From positions 1 to 64,000 of the forward strand of contig NZ_CP019426.1 of the NCBI RefSeq assembly GCF_009834515.1: a stretch of DNA of 64,000 nucleotides, read 5' to 3'. The stretch comes from Pseudomonas sp. R84. GTDB taxonomy: Bacteria; Pseudomonadota; Gammaproteobacteria; Pseudomonadales; Pseudomonadaceae. A model generated the notes under the pieces. It was not told the origin of the DNA. It was given only the letters and a program-made list of their open reading frames with translations, and did not search any database. The translations under genes were made by a program, and so were the position numbers. This document shows positions 1 to 11,289 of this stretch, piece by piece (within the stretch, counting starts at the first letter, position 1; each line of letters opens with the position of its first letter).

Positions 1-1530
1 GTGTCAGTGGAACTTTGGCAGCAGTGCGTGGAGCTTTTGCGCGAGGAGCTGCCTGCCCAACAATTCAACACCTGGATCCGTCCACTACAGGTCGAAGCCG
101 AAGGCGACGAGTTGCGCGTCTACGCACCGAACCGTTTTGTGCTGGACTGGGTCAACGAAAAGTACCTGGGCCGCGTCCTTGAACTGCTGGATGAGCACGG
201 CAACGGCATGGCGCCTGCGCTTTCCTTATTAATAGGCAGCAAACGCAGTTCCGCTCCGCGTGCAGCACCGAACGCGCCGCTTGCAGCCGCGCAGGTTTCC
301 CAGCAGGCCCAGGCAAATGCCACGCCTGTGAGTACGCCGGCACCCACGCAGACGCCAGCGCCGGCAGCCAAGCGTTCGACGCAGAAAAGCCCTGAAGTCA
401 GCGATGAGCCGTCTCGCGACAGTTTCGACCCGATGTCCGGTGCCGCTTCGCAGCAAGCCCCGGTCCGCGCCGAACAGCGCACCGTGCAGGTCGAAGGCGC
501 GCTCAAGCACACCAGTTACCTGAACCGCACCTTCACCTTCGAAAACTTCGTCGAAGGTAAATCCAACCAGCTCGCACGCGCGGCGGCCTGGCAAGTGGCG
601 GACAACCCCAAGCACGGCTACAACCCACTGTTCCTTTATGGTGGCGTTGGTTTGGGTAAGACTCACTTGATGCACGCGGTGGGTAACCATCTGTTAAAGA
701 AGAACCCGAATGCCAAGGTCGTGTATCTGCATTCCGAGCGTTTCGTGGCCGACATGGTCAAGGCACTGCAGCTGAACGCGATCAATGAGTTCAAGCGTTT
801 CTACCGTTCGGTGGATGCTCTGTTGATCGACGACATTCAGTTCTTCGCCCGCAAAGAGCGCTCGCAAGAAGAGTTTTTCCACACCTTCAACGCCCTGCTT
901 GAAGGTGGCCAGCAGGTCATTCTCACCAGTGACCGCTACCCGAAAGAAATCGAAGGCCTTGAAGAGCGCCTCAAATCCCGCTTCGGCTGGGGCCTGACGG
1001 TTGCCGTCGAGCCGCCGGAACTGGAAACCCGCGTGGCGATCTTGATGAAGAAGGCCGACCAGGCCAAAGTCGACTTGCCGCACGACGCCGCGTTCTTCAT
1101 TGCCCAGCGCATTCGCTCCAACGTCCGTGAGCTGGAAGGCGCGCTTAAACGCGTGATCGCCCACTCGCACTTCATGGGCCGCGACATCACCATCGAGCTG
1201 ATTCGCGAATCCCTGAAAGACCTGTTGGCGTTGCAGGACAAACTGGTCTCTGTGGATAACATTCAGCGCACCGTCGCCGAGTACTACAAGATCAAGATCT
1301 CGGACTTGCTGTCCAAGCGCCGTTCGCGCTCGGTAGCGCGTCCGCGTCAGGTGGCCATGGCCTTGTCCAAGGAACTGACCAACCACAGCCTGCCGGAAAT
1401 CGGCGATGTGTTTGGCGGCCGCGATCACACCACCGTGTTGCACGCCTGTCGCAAGATCAACGAACTTAAGGAATCCGACGCGGACATCCGCGAGGACTAC
1501 AAGAACCTGCTGCGTACACTGACCACTTGA
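1..1530 (+). CDS. dnaA: Chromosomal replication initiator DnaA
   Basis: DnaA binds DnaA boxes and melts oriC to start chromosome replication. The 509-residue protein has the normal layout. An N-terminal DnaB-interaction domain begins [13 protein letters not shown], followed by a Pro/Ala/Gln-rich variable linker (about residues 85-165). The AAA+ domain has Walker [10 protein letters not shown] and Walker B LLIDDIQF. The C-terminal DNA-binding domain carries the signature [15 protein letters not shown]. The start is the GTG at base 1, where the window was evidently cut, so the promoter and oriC are not visible. It heads the dnaA-dnaN-recF-gyrB block. Family identity is certain. Confidence 0.98.
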   Translation: MSVELWQQCVELLREELPAQQFNTWIRPLQVEAEGDELRVYAPNRFVLDWVNEKYLGRVLELLDEHGNGMAPALSLLIGSKRSSAPRAAPNAPLAAAQVSQQAQANATPVSTPAPTQTPAPAAKRSTQKSPEVSDEPSRDSFDPMSGAASQQAPVRAEQRTVQVEGALKHTSYLNRTFTFENFVEGKSNQLARAAAWQVADNPKHGYNPLFLYGGVGLGKTHLMHAVGNHLLKKNPNAKVVYLHSERFVADMVKALQLNAINEFKRFYRSVDALLIDDIQFFARKERSQEEFFHTFNALLEGGQQVILTSDRYPKEIEGLEERLKSRFGWGLTVAVEPPELETRVAILMKKADQAKVDLPHDAAFFIAQRIRSNVRELEGALKRVIAHSHFMGRDITIELIRESLKDLLALQDKLVSVDNIQRTVAEYYKIKISDLLSKRRSRSVARPRQVAMALSKELTNHSLPEIGDVFGGRDHTTVLHACRKINELKESDADIREDYKNLLRTLTT

Positions 1531-1569
1531 TGAACACCAGCGCAGCTTATTAAGGCAAGGGACTAGACC

Positions 1570-2673
1570 ATGCATTTCACCATTCAACGCGAAGCCCTGT
1601 TGAAACCCCTGCAACTGGTCGCAGGCGTCGTCGAGCGCCGACAGACCTTGCCGGTACTCTCCAACGTGCTGCTGGTTGTCGAAGGCCAGCAACTGTCGCT
1701 GACCGGTACCGACCTGGAAGTCGAGCTGGTCGGTCGTGTGCAACTTGAAGAGCCGGCTGAAACAGGTTCCATCACCGTGCCTGCGCGCAAGCTGATGGAT
1801 ATCTGCAAAAGCTTGCCCAACGATGCGCTGATCGACATCAAGGTCGACGAGCAGAAGCTGGTCGTAAAGGCTGGCCGTAGTCGCTTCACCCTGTCGACCC
1901 TGCCAGCCAACGATTTCCCGACCGTTGAAGAAGGTCCGGGCTCGCTGACCTGCAGCCTGGAGCAAAGCAAACTGCGTCGCCTGATCGAACGCACCAGCTT
2001 CGCCATGGCTCAGCAGGACGTGCGTTACTACCTCAACGGCATGCTGCTGGAAGTGTCCGAAGGCATCATCCGCGCCGTGGCCACCGACGGTCACCGTCTG
2101 GCCATGTGCTCGATGAAAGCCGATATCGGCCAGCCGGATCGCCATCAGGTGATCGTGCCGCGCAAAGGTATTCTCGAACTGGCACGTCTGCTCACCGAGC
2201 CGGACGGCAATGTCAGTATCGTATTGGGCCAGCACCACATCCGCGCCACTACCGGCGAATTCACCTTTACCTCGAAACTGGTCGACGGCAAGTTCCCGGA
2301 CTACGAGCGCGTTCTGCCAAAGGGCGGCGACAAGCTGGTACTGGGCGATCGTCAGGCTCTTCGTGAAGCATTCAGCCGTACCGCGATTCTGTCCAACGAG
2401 AAGTACCGTGGTATCCGTCTGCAGCTGGCCAGTGGTCAGTTGAAGATCCAGGCCAACAACCCGGAGCAGGAAGAAGCGGAAGAAGAAGTGGGCGTTGAAT
2501 ACAACGGCGGCTCGCTGGAAATCGGCTTCAACGTGAGCTACTTGCTCGACGTGCTGGGCGTGATGACTACCGAGCAGGTTCGTCTGATCCTGTCCGACTC
2601 CAACAGCAGTGCGCTGGTGCAAGAGTCCGACAACGACGATTCGGCTTACGTTGTCATGCCGATGCGTCTGTAA
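1570..2673 (+). CDS. dnaN: DNA polymerase III sliding clamp (beta subunit)
   Basis: The beta clamp is a ring-shaped dimer that tethers DNA polymerase III to DNA. The protein is 367 residues, the usual length, starting MHFTIQREALLKPLQLV and ending in the typical YVVMPMRL clamp terminus, which closes the third clamp fold. It starts 39 nt after dnaA, behind an AAGG-type ribosome site, and recF follows 14 nt after its stop. This indicates cotranscription. No DnaA box is present in the short dnaA-dnaN gap. Confidence 0.98.
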   Translation: MHFTIQREALLKPLQLVAGVVERRQTLPVLSNVLLVVEGQQLSLTGTDLEVELVGRVQLEEPAETGSITVPARKLMDICKSLPNDALIDIKVDEQKLVVKAGRSRFTLSTLPANDFPTVEEGPGSLTCSLEQSKLRRLIERTSFAMAQQDVRYYLNGMLLEVSEGIIRAVATDGHRLAMCSMKADIGQPDRHQVIVPRKGILELARLLTEPDGNVSIVLGQHHIRATTGEFTFTSKLVDGKFPDYERVLPKGGDKLVLGDRQALREAFSRTAILSNEKYRGIRLQLASGQLKIQANNPEQEEAEEEVGVEYNGGSLEIGFNVSYLLDVLGVMTTEQVRLILSDSNSSALVQESDNDDSAYVVMPMRL

Positions 2674-2687
2674 TCAGCTGACCCTGG

Positions 2688-6214
<3,527 letters not shown>

Positions 6215-6275
6215 TCCGGTTGCAGGATCCCGGAAGCGACTGTATTTCACGATCAGTTGCTTTCATTGCCCCGAT

Positions 6276-6309
6276 AAAAAAGGCCAACCCCTGTGGGTTG
6301 GCCTTTTTT
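6276..6309 (+). terminator. Rho-independent terminator after gyrB
   Basis: A 15-bp stem (AAAAAAGGCCAACCC pairing with GGGTTGGCCTTTTTT) with a 4-nt loop and a terminal T run closes the dnaA-gyrB transcription block. It is A/T-flanked on both sides, so it could act bidirectionally. The next 240 nt, up to the first island gene, hold no gene and probably carry that operon's promoter. Confidence 0.93.
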
Positions 6310-6550
6310 GTGGGAAAAAAGCGCTCCTCGTCCAAGATTCCCGCCTCATCCAGTTACCTGTCCTGACACTTCGCTTCTAAGCCAGTCAGTGAACTCCGCA
6401 ATAAATTGTTTCTATTTCCTCATCTACCCAAGAACGTACAAGCAACGCTCTAGGTCGCTGGCTTAAGGTCTCTATACGGGTTCGGGGCTCTCGGAAATTG
6501 AGTCCCAAGCGAGGTAACGGGGATGGATGTCAGATCTGGAGGCAGCAAAA

Positions 6551-7441
6551 ATGGAATCAGTAATACCTCGCAAACGCGCAGCAATAATCGGATCGGGAAG
6601 TATAGGAATCGATTTGATGTACAAGGCGATGCGCTCTCACCATCTGGATCTCAGAATGGTGATAGGACGCAGTTCCAATAGCGAAGGTTTGGCTAGAGCC
6701 CGTGAGTTGGGCATTGCTACGTCGTCCGATGGAATTGAGTTTCTGGCGCAACACGCCAATGAGCTCGATATTGTTTTTGACGCGACATCTGCTCAATCAC
6801 ACAGGATTAACGATCAGGTATTTCGCAAGGCTAACCTCCTGGCGATTGACATGACCCCGGCCAAGATTGGCTCGATCTGTGTGCCATCGATCAACCTCGA
6901 CAGCATCGCCAATGAGCGCAACGTGAATCTGGTTACGTGTGGCGGACAGGCAAGTATTCCGTTGGCCTTTGCGATTGCTCAATCGTTCGAATCTCTGGAG
7001 TACATCGAGGTTGCTTCGACCATCGCATCGGACAGCGCCGGTCTGGCGACTCGGGAAAACATTAATCAGTACATTTTGACCACCGAGCAGGCATTACGAC
7101 ACTTTAGCGGTGCGGGCTCGACCAAAGCGGTTCTGAATATCAACCCGGCTAAACCTGGCATCGACATGCAGACGACGGTATTCGCCAAAGGCCGCTACGA
7201 ATGCATCGAGAAGGTGCGGGCGAGCGTTCGGCAGATGGTTGCCCGTGTTCAACAATATGTACCTGGCTATCAGATGGTTCTGGAACCTATCGAGTCGAAA
7301 GGCCACTTGACCATGAGTGTGACGGTACGGGGTAGCGGTGACTACCTTCCCGCCTACGCAGGCAACCTGGACATCATCAACTGCGCCGCGATTGCCGTAG
7401 CCGAATTCCACTCTGCCTGTTGGGAGCGTAACGCCGCATGA
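6551..7441 (+). CDS. Acylating acetaldehyde dehydrogenase family protein (MhpF/DmpF-like)
   Basis: This family interconverts an acyl-CoA and the aldehyde using NAD(H), normally channelling acetaldehyde from a partner aldolase. The protein is 296 residues from ATG 6551, which has GGAGG 8 nt upstream; an in-frame ATG at 6527 lacks a good ribosome site. The N-terminal Rossmann motif is IIGSGSIGIDL (residues 12-22). The catalytic cysteine is in VTCGGQASIP (Cys130). It overlaps the aldolase start by 4 nt, as in meta-cleavage operons, but no ring-cleavage genes are present. Next to an adenylation protein, carrier and halogenase, I infer a biosynthetic role: reducing an acyl thioester to an aldehyde. 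The NikA/NikB pair of nikkomycin biosynthesis is a precedent. Confidence 0.88.
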   Translation: MESVIPRKRAAIIGSGSIGIDLMYKAMRSHHLDLRMVIGRSSNSEGLARARELGIATSSDGIEFLAQHANELDIVFDATSAQSHRINDQVFRKANLLAIDMTPAKIGSICVPSINLDSIANERNVNLVTCGGQASIPLAFAIAQSFESLEYIEVASTIASDSAGLATRENINQYILTTEQALRHFSGAGSTKAVLNINPAKPGIDMQTTVFAKGRYECIEKVRASVRQMVARVQQYVPGYQMVLEPIESKGHLTMSVTVRGSGDYLPAYAGNLDIINCAAIAVAEFHSACWERNAA

Positions 7442-8433
7442 TCACCATTACCGATTGCACCTTGCGTGATGGCAATCATGCTGTCCGGCACCAGCTTTCA
7501 AAAGAACAGATTCACCGATATGCAGCGCAGGCCGACGCTGCAGGCATCGATATTATCGAGGTCGGCCACGGCAACGGACTTGGCGGTTCTTCGGCACTTC
7601 TGGGTATCAGTTGCGTCGATGATCGAGAAATGCTCGAAATTGCCAGATCGGCCATTCAAAACGGACGTTTGGGTATCCACTTCATCCCTGGGCTGGGCAA
7701 ATCGACAGATCTTGAGATGGCTATCGACGTCGGTGTAGATGTTTTCCGTATAGCCAGCCACTGCACGGAAGCCAACATCACTGCTCCCTACATCGAGTCG
7801 GTCAAGAATCAAGGCAAAACCGTATACGGCGTCTTGATGATGACTCATATGGCTGAGCCTGAGTTACTGGCTGAGCAGGCGTCACTCATGGCTGGCTACG
7901 GCGCCGATGCGGTCATTTTGATGGACAGTGCAGGTCACCTGACGCCTGACGACGTGCGTTGGCGAATTCAGGCTATCCAGCGGTTAACCGACACCAAGCT
8001 TGGCTTCCATGCACACAACAATCTCGGCATGGCAGTTGCCAACTCAATTGCTGCAGTCGAGGAAGGTGCTGAACTGCTGGATGCTTGCATCAAGGGCTTT
8101 GGAGCGGGTGCCGGTAATACGCAACTGGAGACCCTGATCGCCGTGTTGAATCGCTTGGGGTATCGGACTCAGTGTTCCTTCGAGGCTGTCGCCGGACTAG
8201 CTCGCACTTCGGAACAATATCTCGATTGCCTGACGCCGCACATTGGCGCTGCCAATATCGCTAGTGGCATTTATGGGCTGTTCTCTGGTTTTGCGCCGCA
8301 TATAAGACGCGCAGCGGAACAGTTCAGCGTGGATGAATTTCGCCTCTATCAATTGTTGGGGCAACGCAAGTTAGTGGCTGGACAGGAAGACATCATCATC
8401 GAGACCGCGGCCAAACTTTCTACTGCCAACTGA
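7438..8433 (+). CDS. 4-hydroxy-2-oxovalerate aldolase family protein (MhpE/DmpG-like)
   Basis: This is a divalent-metal DRE-TIM aldolase that cleaves, or in reverse makes, 4-hydroxy-2-oxoacids from pyruvate (or another 2-oxoacid) and an aldehyde. The 331-residue protein has the N-terminal signature TLRDGNHAVRHQ (residues 8-19), EVGHGNGLGGSS (41-52), LMDSAGHLTP (161-170), and the metal-binding HAHNNLG with His191 and His193. It is translationally coupled to the upstream dehydrogenase (ATGA overlap), which fits the known channelled complex. In this setting I infer carbon-chain extension: aldehyde plus a 2-oxoacid giving a 4-hydroxy-2-oxoacid that a host aminotransferase could turn into an amino acid. 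No aminotransferase is in the cluster. Confidence 0.9.
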   Translation: MITITDCTLRDGNHAVRHQLSKEQIHRYAAQADAAGIDIIEVGHGNGLGGSSALLGISCVDDREMLEIARSAIQNGRLGIHFIPGLGKSTDLEMAIDVGVDVFRIASHCTEANITAPYIESVKNQGKTVYGVLMMTHMAEPELLAEQASLMAGYGADAVILMDSAGHLTPDDVRWRIQAIQRLTDTKLGFHAHNNLGMAVANSIAAVEEGAELLDACIKGFGAGAGNTQLETLIAVLNRLGYRTQCSFEAVAGLARTSEQYLDCLTPHIGAANIASGIYGLFSGFAPHIRRAAEQFSVDEFRLYQLLGQRKLVAGQEDIIIETAAKLSTAN

Positions 8434-8455
8434 CGCCACTTCAGGAAATAAGTCG

Positions 8456-10006
8456 ATGTCTGTTAATGATAAGCAGGGCCCTCGCGCGCCCATGATTCAT
8501 GAAAAAGTAACGTATTGGGCGAATGAAACGCCTGATGCGATTGCTGTACGAAGTGCATATGAAACATTGAATTATGCCCAACTTGATCGCGAATCCAGCG
8601 CTTTGGCTTCCTATCTTGGTGAGCAAGGAATTCAGGCGGGAGATCTGGTCGGAATATTTCTTCAGCCCTCTGTGTCGACCCTGGTTTGCATCATTGGCAT
8701 TCTTAAAAGCGGTGCTGCCTATGTGCCGCTGGATATCGCCAATCCGGCTGCCCGACTGACATTGATGATTCAACAGTTGGCGAATCTCAAACTTATCTTC
8801 ACCTCCGAAAATGCCGCTGATCTGCTGCAGGATCTGCCGATTGCAGTCATCGAAATCGAGTCATTGCGTAAAGACTTGGCAGCAGCTCCGACAGCCACTG
8901 CGGTAGTTTCGTCTGCCCGTGAAGACGATCTTTGCTACACCGTATTCACGTCGGGCACCACCGGTATTCCCAAAGCGGTAGCAATCACCCATCGCAGTTG
9001 GGCGAACCTGATCAGTTGGCATGTGGATGAATACCGCCTTGACCGCGAAGCCAACGGCATCCTGGTGTCGGCGTTCGGGTTCGATATTTCCCAGCGCAGC
9101 CTCGTGACACCTCTGTACTGCGGGGCGGCGATTTCGCTAACCAGCAGTGCTGTATTCGATGGGTATGAGATTGTCGACCTCATTGAGCGTCACCGGATTG
9201 GCAGTATTCACCTGGCTCCAAGTTCGCTCTATCTGATCATCCAGGCCGGACAGGCGGGTGATCGTCTCGCCACACTACGGCATCTGTTCATCGGCGGCGA
9301 AGCACTGGCTACAGCCCGGGTAATGGAGTGGGCGCGGAAAAAAGGTTCAGCATGCAACCTGATCCATCAGTACGGCGTTGCCGAGTGTACCGATGTTGCC
9401 ACGTCCTATTCGATGTCCGACTACGAGTCCTATCTGGCCGAAGGTATTCCAATGGGAAGCCCTGTCGGTAATTGCCGGGTCGACATACTTGATGACGAAG
9501 ATCGGCCTGTGTCGGTCGGCGATATCGGCCAGATCGTTATCTCCGGCATGGGGGTCGGCCGAGGCTATCTGAACAACCTCCCTCTGCAGGCAGAGCGCTT
9601 CCGGGAAATATCCATTGATGGCGTTGTACAGCGGGCGTACTTCACCGGTGACTACGCTCGGCGCCTGTCTGAGCACAAGTCTATCTGCCTGGGTCGACGG
9701 GATAACCAAATCAAGATCCGAGGCATGCTGGTGAATCTGTCCGAGATCGAGAACGGGGTTCGCAACGCCTTGCCAGCTGCCGAGGACGCGATTGTCCTGA
9801 ACACTCAAGCCGTACCCGGCCAGGATCCGGAGCTCACTGCCTTCGTGGCGACCGCGGGCGAACTTCCACCGATCCGCGATATCGGCCATCGGCTCGGGAA
9901 TCTCCTGCCCCGCCATATGCATCCACGCCGCTATGTGGCCTGCAAACAGTTTCCCCTGACCCAGAACGGCAAGATTGATCGCCAGGCTCTTTTGAACCTG
10001 GCCTGA
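8456..10006 (+). CDS. Stand-alone NRPS-type adenylation protein
   Basis: It activates an amino or other acid as the acyl-AMP and loads it on a carrier protein. At 516 residues it is a complete A domain with no condensation or carrier domain. Core motifs are A3 FTSGTTGIPKA (164-174), the A5 region HQYGVAECT (304-312), A7 YFTGDYARR (395-403), A8 near IRGMLVNLSEIE (421-432), and the A10 lysine in QNGKIDRQ close to the C terminus. Aligning by eye to GrsA gives specificity residues D210, I211, R214, H252, F278, G280, Q305, D313, V314 and the A10 Lys. I do not recognise this code, so the substrate is not called. The likely partner is the carrier protein at 11009. Confidence 0.88.
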   Translation: MSVNDKQGPRAPMIHEKVTYWANETPDAIAVRSAYETLNYAQLDRESSALASYLGEQGIQAGDLVGIFLQPSVSTLVCIIGILKSGAAYVPLDIANPAARLTLMIQQLANLKLIFTSENAADLLQDLPIAVIEIESLRKDLAAAPTATAVVSSAREDDLCYTVFTSGTTGIPKAVAITHRSWANLISWHVDEYRLDREANGILVSAFGFDISQRSLVTPLYCGAAISLTSSAVFDGYEIVDLIERHRIGSIHLAPSSLYLIIQAGQAGDRLATLRHLFIGGEALATARVMEWARKKGSACNLIHQYGVAECTDVATSYSMSDYESYLAEGIPMGSPVGNCRVDILDDEDRPVSVGDIGQIVISGMGVGRGYLNNLPLQAERFREISIDGVVQRAYFTGDYARRLSEHKSICLGRRDNQIKIRGMLVNLSEIENGVRNALPAAEDAIVLNTQAVPGQDPELTAFVATAGELPPIRDIGHRLGNLLPRHMHPRRYVACKQFPLTQNGKIDRQALLNLA

Positions 10007-10043
10007 ACCAAGCGTACGCAACATCCAAAAAAGGAAGCAACAC

Positions 10044-11015
10044 ATGAGCCAGATGGACCAAAAAATTTCGGCAACGACTGGATTACCTGCGAGCGCAGTA
10101 ATCACTGATGACATTCAGAAGGATATCGAGTTCTTCGAAAAAAATGGCTTCATCGGTCCGATCAAACTGTACGAACCGGATGAAGCGGCAGAAATCCTGC
10201 GCGCATTACGCGCTGCAAACCATGATCGTTCGCACATTCTTTATGACAACAACATGAACTACGACCGACATTTCGATATTCCCGAACTGTCCCGTCACAT
10301 CATGCACCCAACGATTCTGAAGTACCTTCGCGGCATTCTGGGGGCCGATCTGCTGTGCTGGCGTTCGGAATGGTTCGCCAAATTTCCAGGCGGGCGAGGT
10401 ACTGAATGGCACCAGGTTCGCGATTACAGCTATACCGATGGCAACCCACTGATTGTCCCGACTCAGACAGACTGGAACGCCTACATCGATCTGACGGTAT
10501 GGACCGCGTTCACGCCCGCTACCAAGGAAACGGCCTGCATGCGCTTCCTGCCGGGCTCGCATAAAAAGTATTACTACGATGAGAAGAAAAGCGTCTCCAC
10601 GGGGCGTAACGGTGAATACCAGCACACCCAGACGGACACCGGTTTCTTCGGTTACGACTTTTCCGAATTCAAGGTTGACCCATCCTGGGACCCTGAAAGT
10701 GCAAACCCGGTAGATATGGAACTGCAAGCTGGCGAGTGCGTGATTTTTACGGCGTCCTGCGCACACGCTTCTCACGACAACACCACCGAACGGCAGACCC
10801 GTCTGGCTATTTCCGGCCGCTATGTTCCGACCCATGTCCGCGTCTATCCAGATCTGAAGAGCTATAACGCGCATGGCGAAACATTCGACCTCGCTGACTA
10901 CGCGACGGTGCTCGTATCCGGTGAGGACACCTACGACCACAACAAAATTCGCAATGCCAACAACCGCGGCCAAGAGTTCTCATTCTCTCCGGCAGAGGAG
11001 AAAACCCCATGCTGA
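10044..11015 (+). CDS. SyrB2-like Fe(II)/2-oxoglutarate halogenase-family enzyme
   Basis: The 323-residue protein aligns by eye along its length with SyrB2, the carrier-dependent aliphatic halogenase of syringomycin biosynthesis. Shared landmarks are FEKNGFIGP, YDRH, LGADLLCWRSEWF, GTEWHQ, TVWTAFTPAT, GFFGYDF and SGRYVPTHVRVYPD. The iron ligands are His123 and His241; Arg259 corresponds to the 2-oxoglutarate-binding Arg. Hydroxylases have Asp/Glu two residues after the first His, and known halogenases have Ala or Gly there. This protein has Val125 (HQV), so the carboxylate ligand is absent, as halogenation requires, although valine is unusual. Its TGA overlaps the carrier-protein start. I infer C-H halogenation of a carrier-bound acyl group; another radical rebound reaction is possible. 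Confidence 0.85.
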   Translation: MSQMDQKISATTGLPASAVITDDIQKDIEFFEKNGFIGPIKLYEPDEAAEILRALRAANHDRSHILYDNNMNYDRHFDIPELSRHIMHPTILKYLRGILGADLLCWRSEWFAKFPGGRGTEWHQVRDYSYTDGNPLIVPTQTDWNAYIDLTVWTAFTPATKETACMRFLPGSHKKYYYDEKKSVSTGRNGEYQHTQTDTGFFGYDFSEFKVDPSWDPESANPVDMELQAGECVIFTASCAHASHDNTTERQTRLAISGRYVPTHVRVYPDLKSYNAHGETFDLADYATVLVSGEDTYDHNKIRNANNRGQEFSFSPAEEKTPC

Positions 11016-11239
11016 ATGCTATTCACAAGATCTGCTCAGAAGTCCTGAACTACCCGCAACTGGAAATGGATGAGGACTTCTTCGACGTCGGAGGCCATTC
11101 CCTGATGATGGCCGAGATCCAACGCCAACTGCATGAGGATCTGAAAGTTCACATCAACATGGAGTCACTGTTCCGAAACTCCTCGGTTATCAAACTGAGT
11201 AAGGCCATCCAACCAACGCTGACCGAGCAAACGGCCTAA
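11009..11239 (+). CDS. Free-standing acyl/peptidyl carrier protein
   Basis: This 76-residue protein carries the phosphopantetheine attachment motif DVGGHSLMMAE, with Ser31 the modified residue. It is preceded by a GAGGAG ribosome site inside the end of the halogenase gene and overlaps it by 7 nt. The downstream helix has the usual hydrophobic pattern. It is the natural partner of the adenylation protein at 8456 and the substrate platform for the halogenase-like enzyme, in the arrangement known from SyrB1/SyrB2 and CytC1-C3. Classification as PCP or ACP cannot be fixed by eye. Confidence 0.92.
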   Translation: MLNAIHKICSEVLNYPQLEMDEDFFDVGGHSLMMAEIQRQLHEDLKVHINMESLFRNSSVIKLSKAIQPTLTEQTA

Positions 11240-11289
11240 GCCTGGGCCGGCCTGCGTCAGCTGCGTGGGCCGGCTTATCTGGAGAAAAA

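Noticed and set aside
1531..1569. Second replication-origin element between dnaA and dnaN
   Set aside because: The gap is only 39 nt and contains no DnaA box or AT-rich repeat.
694..2622. 642-codon open frame on the minus strand opposite dnaA and dnaN
   Set aside because: It is antisense to two certain genes and has the Gln/His/Val-rich composition of a GC-rich shadow frame, with no recognisable domain.
6551..8433. A meta-cleavage catabolic operon
   Set aside because: Only the last two enzymes are present; dioxygenase, hydrolase, hydratase and their regulator are missing, while biosynthetic genes follow directly.
11236..11277. Terminator after the carrier-protein gene
   Set aside because: The GC-rich repeats (GGCCGGC, GGGCCGGC) can pair, but the stem is imperfect and no T run follows; the operon continues.
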